The notes under the pieces were generated by a model. That model did no database searches, had not been told where the DNA came from, and saw only the letters and a program-made list of their open reading frames with translations. The translations under genes and the position numbers were made by a program. From Pontibacter ramchanderi (GTDB taxonomy: Bacteria; Bacteroidota; Bacteroidia; Cytophagales; Hymenobacteraceae), in NCBI RefSeq assembly GCF_002846395.1, contig NZ_PJMU01000001.1:1054001-1118000 (forward strand): 64,000 bases of DNA. Direction: 5' to 3'. How positions within the stretch are numbered: position 1 is the first letter of the stretch; every line of letters starts with the position of its first letter. This document shows, piece after piece, positions 9,475 to 18,210 of this stretch.

Positions 9475-11601
9475 TCACTCACTGAAGTATACGCTAAAGG
9501 TGGTGCCTGTGCCTACCTCGCTTTTGACCTGTATGCTGCCACCGGCATTCTCCACGATCCTTTTCACCATGTACAGGCCCACACCCGAACCTTCCACATG
9601 GTCGTGGAAGCGTTTGAACATGGTAAAGAGCTTGCCCTGCTGCGTTGCACTCAGGCCGAGGCCATTGTCCTGCACCTCCAGCACATGCTGCCCATCCTCC
9701 TGCCGGCAACTTACCTTTATATGCGGCTTTCGCTGCGGATGGCTGTATTTAATCCCGTTTGATAGCAGGTTGTACACAATGCTGCGAAGGTTTCGCTCCG
9801 AAAAAGCCTTGGTCGAGCAGTTGGCAATGTCGGTCTCCAGGTGGGCATCGTACTCCGTAATCACCTTCTCCAGGTCGAGCGCTACTTCCCTTACCACATC
9901 GGCCACTTGCACACGCTCCTGTTTGTTCAGGTCCTCTTTCTTCAGCCGCGAGATATCCGTGAGGCTGGCGATGGTCCTTTTGAGCCTGGACACCGAGCCC
10001 TGCATCATGTGGAGAATGCTCTTGACCTCCTGCCGGCTGAGGCTTTCCTCCGGCAGTTCGAGCAGGAGCTCGCTCATGAGCATCTCAATATTGGAGATCG
10101 GGGCCTTTAAGTCGTGGGAAGCGGTGTAAATGAAATTATCAAGGTCTTTGTTGATATAGATGAGCTGCTGGTTGGCAATGTCATACTCTTTGTTGGCTAG
10201 CTGCAGCTGCTGCTCGCTCGCTTCCACGGCCTTGCGCGCCTGCACCTGCTCAGTCACTTCCAGGGCAAACACCACCACGCCGTCTATCTGGTTTTGCTCG
10301 TTGTACCGGGCCTGCTGAATGTAGCGGAAATACCGGTCCTCCAGCTCGCCGCCCTGCCCCACAAACGGGATGCACCTTTCCTTTTCCTCGTGGGTGCGGC
10401 CGGTTCTATACACTTCCAGGAAGGTCTGGTACACCGGGTTGTTTTCTATCTCGGGCAGCACCTCCAGTATGGGCTTTCCAAACAGCTCACGCTCCGGAAA
10501 AAGGGCTGCGTAGGCCGGGTTCACCAACTCATACACCAGGTCGGGGCCGTTGAGGATGCAGATAGCCGCCGGTGCCATCATAAACAGACTTTCCAACCGT
10601 TTGCTTTGGCGCTCCGCCTCTGCCTGTGCCTGGGCCAGTTCATGGGTCCGCCGCCTGATCACTTCCTCCAGCCCGAGGTTCATGGTTTGCAACGAGGCCG
10701 CGCTCGACTCTACCTGCTGCCGGGCTATAACAAAATCCGTCACATCCAGCGCAAAGATCAGGATACCGTTCACGTTGCCCTCTGCATCCAGCAGGGCCTG
10801 GTATATAAAATTCCAGTAGATGTCCTCAGCCGGCTGGTCAGCGTAGCGGGCAACCGGTATCAGCACTTCCTTGCCCTCGTAGGTTTCGCCGGTTCTGTAT
10901 ACCTCATGAATGATGTCGTAGACGGCCTGGTTCCGGAGCTCGGGCAAGGCCTCGAACAAAGGCAGATTCAGCAACTCGCGACCCGGGAAAAGCTGCTGGT
11001 AGGACGAGTTGATGACCCGGTAGATGAAGGTCGGGCCCTCGAGCATGGCACAGGCCGCCGGCGCCTGATCGAAAAGGCGTTCCATGCGGAGGCGTTGCTG
11101 CTCGGCCTGCGCAAGTGCCACCTGTTCTTTCTCGCGGCTCTGTTGCAGCTGCGCCTTCGTTTTCAGGTCTTCCGAAATGTTCTTGGCTTCATATAGGATA
11201 CACACCAGCTGGCCCTGGCTGTTGTAAATGGGTGTGTTGGAAGCACTCCAGAAGCGCTCCATAAATTCGCCGGGACGATCCGGGTGCTGGATGTCGTACT
11301 GGATAAGCTCGATCGTCTCCCGTTCGCGGCGCGCGATGGCCCGCTCAATAGAAGCCCGCAGGGTTGCCGAGGGAGAGCTGCCCGGGGTATTCGGGTTGTC
11401 CGGGAACACGTCAGAAAGATGCTTCCCCATGATCTGCTCACGGGACACGAAGGCTTCGCGCAGGTAAGCTTCTGAGGCGCCGATCACAGTGAGGTCAGGC
11501 GAAATGAGCAAAATCAGGCCACTTTGCGCCTCCAGCAGCTGCTGGTAAGGAATACTTTGGTCAGAGTGACTCCCCTGAGCGGGAGCAGCGGTGTGTAGCA
11601 T
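9475..11601 (-). CDS. PAS-domain sensor histidine kinase (three PAS domains)
   Basis: A 708-residue soluble histidine kinase with no membrane segment. Three PAS domains span about 20-150, 170-295 and 335-460, the second and third sharing the pattern ALPELRNQAVYDIIHEVYRTG, and are joined by coiled coil. The dimerisation helix holds the phospho-acceptor His496 in YTASHDLKAPISNIE. The ATPase domain shows the N box NLLSNGIKYS, G1 DNGLGLS and G2 GSGVGLYMVKRIVENAGG. There is no response regulator beside it and no receiver domain inside. It is highly similar in its kinase core to the other three PAS kinases in this window, so this is a paralogous family. The signal is unknown. Confidence 0.93.
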   Translation of the reverse strand: MLHTAAPAQGSHSDQSIPYQQLLEAQSGLILLISPDLTVIGASEAYLREAFVSREQIMGKHLSDVFPDNPNTPGSSPSATLRASIERAIARRERETIELIQYDIQHPDRPGEFMERFWSASNTPIYNSQGQLVCILYEAKNISEDLKTKAQLQQSREKEQVALAQAEQQRLRMERLFDQAPAACAMLEGPTFIYRVINSSYQQLFPGRELLNLPLFEALPELRNQAVYDIIHEVYRTGETYEGKEVLIPVARYADQPAEDIYWNFIYQALLDAEGNVNGILIFALDVTDFVIARQQVESSAASLQTMNLGLEEVIRRRTHELAQAQAEAERQSKRLESLFMMAPAAICILNGPDLVYELVNPAYAALFPERELFGKPILEVLPEIENNPVYQTFLEVYRTGRTHEEKERCIPFVGQGGELEDRYFRYIQQARYNEQNQIDGVVVFALEVTEQVQARKAVEASEQQLQLANKEYDIANQQLIYINKDLDNFIYTASHDLKAPISNIEMLMSELLLELPEESLSRQEVKSILHMMQGSVSRLKRTIASLTDISRLKKEDLNKQERVQVADVVREVALDLEKVITEYDAHLETDIANCSTKAFSERNLRSIVYNLLSNGIKYSHPQRKPHIKVSCRQEDGQHVLEVQDNGLGLSATQQGKLFTMFKRFHDHVEGSGVGLYMVKRIVENAGGSIQVKSEVGTGTTFSVYFSE

Positions 11602-11759
11602 GCGGTATTTCTGATTTACACGACTAGCGCGTAGGTATACGATCTAACTAAATAGCGGCCAGTCTTTTGAAAAGACGCATTCTCCACAACCACTGGCCAG
11701 GCTATACCTGCATTGGTCTAGCTTTTGCCGGTTTGCAGGCGAATGCATTTTCCCGGAAA

Positions 11760-13706
11760 TCAATGTTTGGGCTGACGGAAACTTACCAGGAACCTGGAGC
11801 CTACCCCCTCTTCACTCTCTACGGAAATGTTGTCGCCGGTATTGTCGAGAATGCGCTTCACCAGGTATAGCCCGATCCCGGAGCCCTCCACATGGTCGTG
11901 CGCACGCTTGAACAGCGAGAAGATCTTCCCGATCTGACTCGGGGCGAGCCCCAGCCCATTGTCCTGCACGGCGAGTTCGTATACCCCTTCCGGCGTGATC
12001 GCTGTGCTGATGTGCACGATCGGCTTGCGATCAGGGTCTGCGTACTTGATGGCATTCGACACCAGGTTAAAGAGGATGCTCCGGAGGTTTTTGCGGGAGT
12101 AGCGGAGCGTTGTAAACTCCATGGTTGTGCACTGCACAACAGCGCCCGTGTGCTCTATGTAGGGTTTCAGGCTGATCTCAATGTCCTTCAGCATATCCTG
12201 TATCTGCACATCTTCCGGCGACTCCTGCTCGTGCTTGAGCTTGGTGACGTCCGACAAATCGGCGATCACGTTTTTGAGCGTGCCGATGGCGCTCCCCATG
12301 TACTCCAGGAGCACTTCGTGTTGAGATAGGTTTTCCCCCAGGTCTTCCCGGAGCGCCTGCAGCAGACCTTCCAGGTTGGTGATCGGCGCTTTCAGGTCGT
12401 GCGAGGCGGCATACACAAAATTATCGAGCTCGTTGTTGATCTTGATAAGCTCGCTGTTTTTGTGCATCAGCTCTTCGTTGCGGCGGCGCTCTGTCAGGTC
12501 GCGGGTAACTTTAGAGTAGCCCAGCAGCCGCTTGTTGCTGTTGTAGATCGGGGTGATCACCACGTTGGCCCAAAAGGCGGTGCCGTCTTTGCGAATGCGC
12601 CAGCCCTCGTCTTCAAAACGTCCTACCTCCTGTGCCTTGCGGAGCTCATACTGCGGAAACCCTTTCGCAATGGCCTCCCGGTTGTAGAAAGTGGAAAAGT
12701 GCCTGCCAATGATCTCTTTCGGTTTGTAGCCCTTGATGCGCTCGGCCCCTTCGTTCCAGCTCATCACAATGCCCTCCGGATTCAGCATCAGGATGGCGTA
12801 GTCTTTCACGCTGTCGATCAGCAGGCGGCTCTTCTCCTCGCTTTCGCGCAGCTCTTCGTTCATGCGGAAGAGCTGCTGCTCCATTTTCAGCTTGTCGGTA
12901 AGGTCGCGGGTGATCTTCGAAAAGCCGATCAGCTCTTTTTGGGCATTGTAGATGGCCGTAATCACGGTGTTGGCCCAGAAGGCGGAGCCGTCCTTGCGGT
13001 AGCGCCAGCCATTGTCCTCGAAGCGCCCATGCTCCTTTGCCTGCTGCAGTTCGTAGGCCGGGAAACCCTCCGCAATCAGCTCCTGGCTATAAAACCGGGC
13101 AAAATACTTCCCGATGATCTCGTCGGCCTCATAACCGTTCATGCGATGGGCCCCGTTGTTCCAGGTGGCCACGTTTCCGGCCGGGTCGAGCATGAAGATG
13201 GCATAGTCGGTCACGCCTTCAATCAGCAAACGAAAGCGCTCCTCGCTCTCTTTCAGCTCCTCAAAAGCACGGTACAGGTCGTCCTCGGCCTTCTTGCGCT
13301 CCGACAGATCGCGGGTGATCTTGGAGAAAGCGATCAGCTCCTTTTGCTCATTAAAGATAGGTGTGATCACGACGTTGGCCCAGAAAACGGAGCCGTCCTT
13401 CTTCACGCGCCAGCCCTCGTCTTCGTACTTGCCCCTGGCAACCGCCTCTTTCAGTTCCTTTAACGGATAGTTGTCGTCGATGTCCTTTTGGGTATAGAAA
13501 GTGGAGAAGTGCTTCCCAATGATCTCATCAGCGTCATAGCCCTTGATCTGTTTGGCGCCCGTGTTCCAGGTGATGATGTACCCTTCTGCGTTGAGCAGGA
13601 AAATGGCGTAGTCGGTGATGCTGTCAATAAGAATCCGGTACTGCTCCTGTCCGCGGGTGTTTATACCTGCTGCGGCAGCAGTCACTGATGTTAAGTTTAT
13701 GTCCAT
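11760..13706 (-). CDS. PAS-domain sensor histidine kinase (three tandem near-identical PAS domains)
   Basis: A 648-residue soluble kinase. Its N-terminal two thirds are three tandem PAS/PAC repeats (about 20-140, 150-270, 280-400), each with DYAIFLLNAEGYIITWN-type openings, EIIGKHFSTFY, and a PAC tail such as ITRDLSERKK, so they arose by internal duplication. Phospho-acceptor His436 lies in YAASHDLKAPITNLE; the ATPase shows NLVSNAIKYA, DNGLGLA and GSGIGLYLVKRILDN. The repeated PAS type is like the single PAS of the kinase at 34.6 kb. It sits 158 bases upstream of the other minus-strand kinase, possibly a separate unit. No cognate regulator is nearby. Confidence 0.93.
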   Translation of the reverse strand: MDINLTSVTAAAAGINTRGQEQYRILIDSITDYAIFLLNAEGYIITWNTGAKQIKGYDADEIIGKHFSTFYTQKDIDDNYPLKELKEAVARGKYEDEGWRVKKDGSVFWANVVITPIFNEQKELIAFSKITRDLSERKKAEDDLYRAFEELKESEERFRLLIEGVTDYAIFMLDPAGNVATWNNGAHRMNGYEADEIIGKYFARFYSQELIAEGFPAYELQQAKEHGRFEDNGWRYRKDGSAFWANTVITAIYNAQKELIGFSKITRDLTDKLKMEQQLFRMNEELRESEEKSRLLIDSVKDYAILMLNPEGIVMSWNEGAERIKGYKPKEIIGRHFSTFYNREAIAKGFPQYELRKAQEVGRFEDEGWRIRKDGTAFWANVVITPIYNSNKRLLGYSKVTRDLTERRRNEELMHKNSELIKINNELDNFVYAASHDLKAPITNLEGLLQALREDLGENLSQHEVLLEYMGSAIGTLKNVIADLSDVTKLKHEQESPEDVQIQDMLKDIEISLKPYIEHTGAVVQCTTMEFTTLRYSRKNLRSILFNLVSNAIKYADPDRKPIVHISTAITPEGVYELAVQDNGLGLAPSQIGKIFSLFKRAHDHVEGSGIGLYLVKRILDNTGDNISVESEEGVGSRFLVSFRQPKH

Positions 13707-13837
13707 TCAAAAAGCTGCTTAGGTAAGGTGAGTTAGGTATAGGTACGTTCAGCCTTTATGGTACGAATTTGCTGGTTTAGGCCAATATAAGAGAAAAGAT
13801 TGATACAAAGGAGATTTGGTTAGGAAAACAAACCGGG

Positions 13838-14392
13838 CTATACCTCCTGAGCCTGCAGTTCGGCGCCCACTTTGTCGGGCATGGCCGGTTGGTCGAGCCG
13901 CTTGATGACGCGGGCCGGGTTGCCGACGGCCACGCAGTTGTCAGGTATGTCCTTCACAACAACAGAACCCGCACCGATACGCACGTTGTTGCCGACGCGC
14001 ACCTCCCCGATGATGCACACATTGGCGCCCAGCTCCACGTTGTTGCCGATGATCGGGGAACCGGTGTAACTGCCATCTTCGCGGCGAATGTTGCCCAGGG
14101 TGGTCGAGTGCCTGAAAAAGCAGTTGTCGCCGATCACCGAGCAGCCATTTACGACCAGGGCCTGACCGTGGCCCAGGATGAAATTCTTGCCCACTTTGGT
14201 CCAGTGCGGCAGTTCGATGCCCATAAACCACTCTACCAGAATTTTATAGAACATCAGGTAGGGCAGCCAGATAATACGGAAAAAGGTGTTGATGGAAGCA
14301 GGACGGGCTATTCGGAACATCAGCATCACCAGGCGACCTTTCAGGTTTCCTTTGTTCGCCTTCCAATCCTGAAAAATGTAAGAGAGAAACAT
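13838..14392 (-). CDS. Hexapeptide-repeat acyltransferase (serine O-acetyltransferase-like)
   Basis: A 184-residue protein with an alpha-helical N-terminus (FLSYIFQDWKANKGNLKGR) and a C-terminal left-handed beta-helix built of hexapeptide repeats: VVNGCSVIGDNCFFRHSTTLG, then GNNVELGANVCIIGEVRVGNNVRIGAGSVVV. The block resembles CysE and also exopolysaccharide acetyltransferases of the WcaB kind; the short helical domain and YKILVEWFMGIELP segment favour the latter. The catalytic His in FFRHSTTLGN is present. The neighbours do not make cysteine or polysaccharide, so the substrate is open. A 58-codon ORF follows upstream on the same strand. Confidence 0.85.
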   Translation of the reverse strand: MFLSYIFQDWKANKGNLKGRLVMLMFRIARPASINTFFRIIWLPYLMFYKILVEWFMGIELPHWTKVGKNFILGHGQALVVNGCSVIGDNCFFRHSTTLGNIRREDGSYTGSPIIGNNVELGANVCIIGEVRVGNNVRIGAGSVVVKDIPDNCVAVGNPARVIKRLDQPAMPDKVGAELQAQEV

Positions 14393-14468
14393 AGGCTTGT
14401 TTACATGTATGATTCCGCATACGCTGTGTTGTGGTCTGGCGTTGCAGGATTATCCATCAAGCTGCTTT

Positions 14469-14645
14469 TTAGTCCTCTTTCTGTTTTATAACCCCGTAAA
14501 GCACAGGGCTGAAGAAGCGCAGATTTTCAAGGATACAGGCCATGTTGTAAAACTTCTCCGGGTCTATCTCGGGCTCCTCGGCCATGGTGGCCAGCAGCAC
14601 GTCCAGGGTATACGCAAACGTGGCGTCAAACTCTTCTTCTGTCAT
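14469..14645 (-). CDS. Small hypothetical protein, 58 residues
   Basis: An unbroken minus-strand ORF beginning MTEEEFDATFAYTLDVLLA and ending VIKQKED. It is acidic and predicted helical, without signal peptide or membrane segment. It lies 77 bases upstream of the acyltransferase gene on the same strand and could be in its transcript. I do not recognise a family. The composition (balanced Glu, Leu, Ala, conserved-looking aromatic residues FYNMACILENLRFFSPVLY) and the use of GC-ending codons look like a real gene, and no better ORF covers this space. Confidence 0.55.
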   Translation of the reverse strand: MTEEEFDATFAYTLDVLLATMAEEPEIDPEKFYNMACILENLRFFSPVLYGVIKQKED

Positions 14646-14809
14646 TATACACGCATTTAGATAAAAGCTATACCTGTAACAAACTTACAGGCAATTCATT
14701 TCAACTGGCGGTCCTTTTTAGCAAGGGACGGCGCATTTCCCAACAAGCGGCGCCTGGGGCCGTACCTTATGAAGGTAGTATTTCATTACTGTTAAAACAA
14801 CTTATACCT

Positions 14810-15922
14810 ATGACGATCAAACTGAAACCATTGAAAGACCAGGTAATTGTGATTACCGGGGCATCGAGCGGCATCGGGCTGGCAACGGCCTTTGCGGCCG
14901 CCGAAAAAGGCGCACGCCTGGTGCTGGCCGCACGCAACGAACAGGCATTGGAGGAAATAGCACAGGAAATTAACGAAAAAGGCGGGCAGGCCATTGCCGT
15001 GCGCGCTGATGTGGGACGGCAGCAGGATGTGCAGCGCATTGCCGATGCGGCTCTTTCCCATTTCGGGGGATTCGACACCTGGGTGAACGATGCCGGCGTA
15101 TCGATTTACGGCCGCCTGCTGGAGGTGAGCGACGAAGACAACCGCCGCCTGTTCGACACCAACTTCTGGGGACTTGTCTACGGCTCGCAGATGGCAGCCA
15201 TGCACCTGCGCAACCGCGGGGGCGCCATCATCAACATCGGCAGTGTGCTCTCCGACACCGCCATACCCATGCAGGGCATGTACAGCGCGACCAAACACGC
15301 TGTGAAAGGGTTCACGGACGCCCTGCGCATTGAGCTGGAAGAGGAAGGCGCGCCGGTGTCGGTTACCCTGATCAAACCAGCCGCGATCAACACCCCTTAC
15401 CCTGACCATGCCAAAAACTACACCGACCGCAAACTGACGCTACCGCCACCGGTATACGAGCCGGAGGAAGTGGCCAATGCGATCCTGTATGCCGCCACCC
15501 ACCAGAAGCGCGACATCATGGTAGGCGGAGGCGGCAAGCTCATGAGCCTGACAAACAAACTGGCCCCGGGCCTGATGGACCTCTCCAGCGAAAAACTGAT
15601 GACCGACCAGCAGCTGCTCGACGAGCCGGCACAGCACCGCGAAGGCGCACTGCACCAGCCGGGTGAGGGCGGCCGCATACATGGCCGTATTAAAGACACC
15701 ATGCCGACCAGCCTTTATACCCGTGCCGTGACCAACCCAATGGTGGCCGGTGCCGTGGTGGCGGCGGCTGGCGCGGCTGCCCTGGCTTTGATGGGCAAAA
15801 AGCGCGCGAACAAGAACGGCGGCAACTACCAGCAGCCTAACACCAGACCGGAGATGGTAGAAGTGGTCGAGATTGTAGAGGAAATTCACGTAACACCGCC
15901 CCCGCCGCAGCGACCAATCTAA
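14810..15922 (+). CDS. SDR family oxidoreductase with C-terminal extension
   Basis: A 370-residue classical short-chain dehydrogenase plus a tail. The cofactor motif TGASSGIGLATA (residues 17-28) and the catalytic YSATK (near residue 161) with the Ser in INIGSVLSDTAIP are present, so it is probably an active NADP-dependent reductase. After about residue 260 come an unusual extension, a hydrophobic helix NPMVAGAVVAAAGAAALAL (about 308-326) and a Pro/Glu-rich end (HVTPPPPQRPI). The extension may anchor the enzyme in the membrane. Such longer SDRs are common in soil bacteria, with substrates unknown. A strong terminator follows 53 bases after the stop. Confidence 0.9.
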   Translation: MTIKLKPLKDQVIVITGASSGIGLATAFAAAEKGARLVLAARNEQALEEIAQEINEKGGQAIAVRADVGRQQDVQRIADAALSHFGGFDTWVNDAGVSIYGRLLEVSDEDNRRLFDTNFWGLVYGSQMAAMHLRNRGGAIINIGSVLSDTAIPMQGMYSATKHAVKGFTDALRIELEEEGAPVSVTLIKPAAINTPYPDHAKNYTDRKLTLPPPVYEPEEVANAILYAATHQKRDIMVGGGGKLMSLTNKLAPGLMDLSSEKLMTDQQLLDEPAQHREGALHQPGEGGRIHGRIKDTMPTSLYTRAVTNPMVAGAVVAAAGAAALALMGKKRANKNGGNYQQPNTRPEMVEVVEIVEEIHVTPPPPQRPI

Positions 15923-15975
15923 ACGTTTATTCCCAGGTGTTCCTGTAAAAGAGCACACTTGGATAAAACAACCCC

Positions 15976-16015
15976 AAAAACAGGTGCAGAAGCCAGAACT
16001 TTTGCACCTGTTTTT
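15976..16015. terminator. Rho-independent terminator after the SDR gene
   Basis: AAAAACAGGTGCA (15976-15988) pairs perfectly with TGCACCTGTTTTT (16003-16015) around a 14-base loop. The U-tract on the plus strand continues as TTTTTGTTTT. The A-run on the other side means it could work in both directions. Confidence 0.88.
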
Positions 16016-16020
16016 GTTTT

Positions 16021-16415
16021 ATATATAACTGACCAAACGAGTGAATTTATTTATAATAAAAATAATTCAATTTTAAAAAATAACAAGGCTCCCAGTACCG
16101 TTGCCACCGCTACTCAACTTAAGCTCAAGAGTGTTGCTTTCGAGGCCATACAGAGAATTTTTCACTAACAGGTCATATCCTATACCTTATATTATAATTA
16201 TAATTCGCAAATCACTATATCAAAAAACTACCAATTCACGTTGAATTATATAATGGATCAGACTGTTAGCAAGACGGTGGAGGACCAACCAGCCTGGCTG
16301 GTATTGCATTCAGGTATAGCGGAATAGCAAGCTGCTGTGCCTCGGGTATAGCCACCTATTTTGCCTTTATATTGGTGAATTTTATGAGCAGCTTAGATTA
16401 TTATTTAATACCGCA
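16021..16415. other. Intergenic region without a supported gene
   Basis: About 395 AT-rich bases between the SDR terminator and the next gene. It holds a short symmetric AT stretch near 16185-16205 (ATTATAATTATAAT), three AGGTATA-related motifs, and presumably the promoter of the export protein gene, for which I see only TATTTTGC near 16357 as a possible box. ORFs present are short and lack family resemblance. Confidence 0.6.
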
Positions 16416-16889
16416 ATGTTCGAAACGCTTCTTTATACCTTTCTTTTGAGTATCTCCCCTTTCGGAGAAGCGCGGGCAGGCATACCTTACGCCATTTTAA
16501 ACAATGTGCACTTTATACTGGCCTTCCTGGTCGGCACGGTGGGCAACACGCTGGTGTTCCCCCTTTTCATGTGGCTGATCGATACCTTCAGCCAGAAGTT
16601 CTGGCCATTTAAAATGTATAAGAGAGGAGTTTTATTCCTGTCGAAACGGGCCAAGAAACTGGCGGGCAAGGACCTGCAGAAGCACGGGTTTTGGGGGCTG
16701 ATGGTGTTTGTGATGGTACCGCTTCCGGGCACGGGAGCCTACATGGGCACGATCGCGGCCAGCATCTTCAAGATTGAGCGCAAGCGGGCCTTCCTGGCCA
16801 TCAGCATTGGCGTCCTGATCTCGTCGATCTTCATGGCCCTGGCCACGCACTTTGGTCACCTGGGCGTCACGCAGCTTTCTTCTAATTGA
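16416..16889 (+). CDS. Small multi-drug export protein family membrane protein
   Basis: A 157-residue inner-membrane protein of the COG2426 family. The signature SPFGEARAGIPYAI at residues 14-27 and the second-half VMVPLPGTGAYMGTIAAS (about 105-122) are the two family blocks, and there are about four membrane helices. The family is annotated as small multi-drug exporters but experimental evidence is thin. It stands alone with its own strong terminator. Length and motifs are normal for the family. Confidence 0.9.
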   Translation: MFETLLYTFLLSISPFGEARAGIPYAILNNVHFILAFLVGTVGNTLVFPLFMWLIDTFSQKFWPFKMYKRGVLFLSKRAKKLAGKDLQKHGFWGLMVFVMVPLPGTGAYMGTIAASIFKIERKRAFLAISIGVLISSIFMALATHFGHLGVTQLSSN

Positions 16890-16913
16890 TTTTGATGCCG
16901 CGTTAGCACGCGC

Positions 16914-16960
16914 AAGCCCTGTTTGCCAGGCCAAAGCGCCCGCGGCAAACAGGGCTTTTT
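16914..16960 (+). terminator. Rho-independent terminator after the export protein gene
   Basis: AAGCCCTGTTTGCC (16914-16927) pairs with GGCAAACAGGGCTT (16944-16957), a perfect 14-bp stem, followed by a run of T. It lies 25 bases after the stop codon. Confidence 0.92.
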
Positions 16961-16996
16961 GCTGGTACAGGCTTCGGCTCTGAGCAAAAGAATGCG

Positions 16997-17004
16997 TAAT
17001 TTTG
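16997..17004 (+). promoter_or_regulatory. Minus-7 box for the MBL-fold gene, very close to the start codon
   Basis: TAATTTTG fits TAnnTTTG, and TTCG at 16973-16976 is spaced 20 bases upstream as a weak minus-33 element. The box ends four bases before the ATG at 17009, so the transcript would begin at or near the start codon (leaderless), or translation starts further in. Confidence 0.45.
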
Positions 17005-17008
17005 GCGC

Positions 17009-18130
17009 ATGACGCTCAAACGATTCACGTCCTACTTTTTGCTTTCGCTGCTGTTGATTTTAAGTGTGGCCGGATGCAGTTTTATGCACCTCTCGCCCCA
17101 GTTCGGGGGCGAGGCCAAAGGCGAGCGGCTGAAGCTGATGCAGGCCTCCCCCAACTACCAAGACGGTATTTTCCAGAACCCGGTGCCCACCAACATGGAC
17201 CTGGGCTTTGGCGGCATCGCCAAGATGATCAACTCGCGCCTCTTTGACAAAACAGAGAACCAAGCGCCCGACTGGGAGCTGCCCGTCCGGAAACTGGACC
17301 CGGCAACACTCATCGCGGCGCAGGATACGGCCACGGTCCTCACCTGGTTCGGTCACTCCACTTTTCTTATCGAGCTGGACGGCAAGCGCCTGCTCGTGGA
17401 CCCCATGCTGGGCGAGCGGGCTTCCCCACTCAGTTTCCTGGGCCCGAAACGCTTTACCGACGAGCTTCCCATTACTGTAGAAAACCTACCCTTTATGGAT
17501 GCGGTGCTCATCTCCCATGACCACTACGACCACCTCGACTATGGCTCCATCAAGCAACTGGCTGGCAAAACCGATCACTTTTACGTGGCCCTGGGCGTGG
17601 GTGCGCACTTGGAGCGCTGGGGTATACCTGCCGAAAAGATCACGGAGCTGGACTGGTGGGACGAGGCCGAGCTGGCCGGTATAAGATTCGTCGCAACGCC
17701 GGCCCGCCACTTTTCCGGACGCGGCATTTCTGACCGCATGAAAACCCTCTGGACCTCCTGGGTGATACAGGGGAAAAACGACAGGATCTTCTTCAGCGGC
17801 GACACAGGCTATTTCGACGGTTTTAAGGAGATCGGCGAGAAATACGGTCCATTTGATATTACACTGCTCGAGTGCGGGCAGTACAACGAGCTCTGGTCCA
17901 GCATCCACATGATGCCCGAGGAAACGGTACAGGCCCACCTCGACCTGAAAGGCAAACTGATGATGCCGATCCACTGGGGTGCCTTTGCCCTGGCCATGCA
18001 CAGCTGGACCGACCCGATCGAGCGCGTTACGAAAAAAGCAAGGGAGCTGAATGTGCCCCTCACAACACCCCGCATCGGCGAGCCGATCGTGCTGAAACGG
18101 TCATACCCGAAGTCGCAGTGGTGGCGGTAG
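17009..18130 (+). CDS. MBL-fold metallo-hydrolase lipoprotein (COG2220, UlaG/NAPE-PLD-like)
   Basis: A 373-residue envelope lipoprotein: hydrophobic leader with lipobox SVAGC (Cys23). The metallo-beta-lactamase fold starts near residue 112 with WFGHSTFLIELDGKRLLVDP; the metal motif HxHxDH is SHDHYDHLDY; further metal ligands are in ATPARHFSGRG, FFSGDTGYFDGF and PIHWGAFALAMH. The subgroup includes phospholipases of the NAPE-PLD type and lactonases, so a phosphodiesterase acting on lipids or an uncharacterised hydrolase is likely; the substrate is not visible. The protein is followed after 80 bases by an acyl-CoA ligase in the same direction, perhaps one operon. Confidence 0.9.
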   Translation: MTLKRFTSYFLLSLLLILSVAGCSFMHLSPQFGGEAKGERLKLMQASPNYQDGIFQNPVPTNMDLGFGGIAKMINSRLFDKTENQAPDWELPVRKLDPATLIAAQDTATVLTWFGHSTFLIELDGKRLLVDPMLGERASPLSFLGPKRFTDELPITVENLPFMDAVLISHDHYDHLDYGSIKQLAGKTDHFYVALGVGAHLERWGIPAEKITELDWWDEAELAGIRFVATPARHFSGRGISDRMKTLWTSWVIQGKNDRIFFSGDTGYFDGFKEIGEKYGPFDITLLECGQYNELWSSIHMMPEETVQAHLDLKGKLMMPIHWGAFALAMHSWTDPIERVTKKARELNVPLTTPRIGEPIVLKRSYPKSQWWR

Positions 18131-18210
18131 CGGCAGGTATAGCGCCCGATAGCAACACGGATGGCCGCGACACAGTAATGGTGTATAGGTATGATTTAAG
18201 GTAAGAATTC

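Noticed and set aside
12399-13463. Plus-strand ORF of 354 codons opposite the three-PAS kinase
   Set aside because: Antisense to a certain kinase gene; its three-fold internal similarity merely mirrors the three PAS repeats on the other strand.
15959-16168. Plus-strand ORF of 69 codons after the SDR gene
   Set aside because: Begins inside the left flank of a strong terminator and runs through AT-rich spacer; no protein-like pattern.
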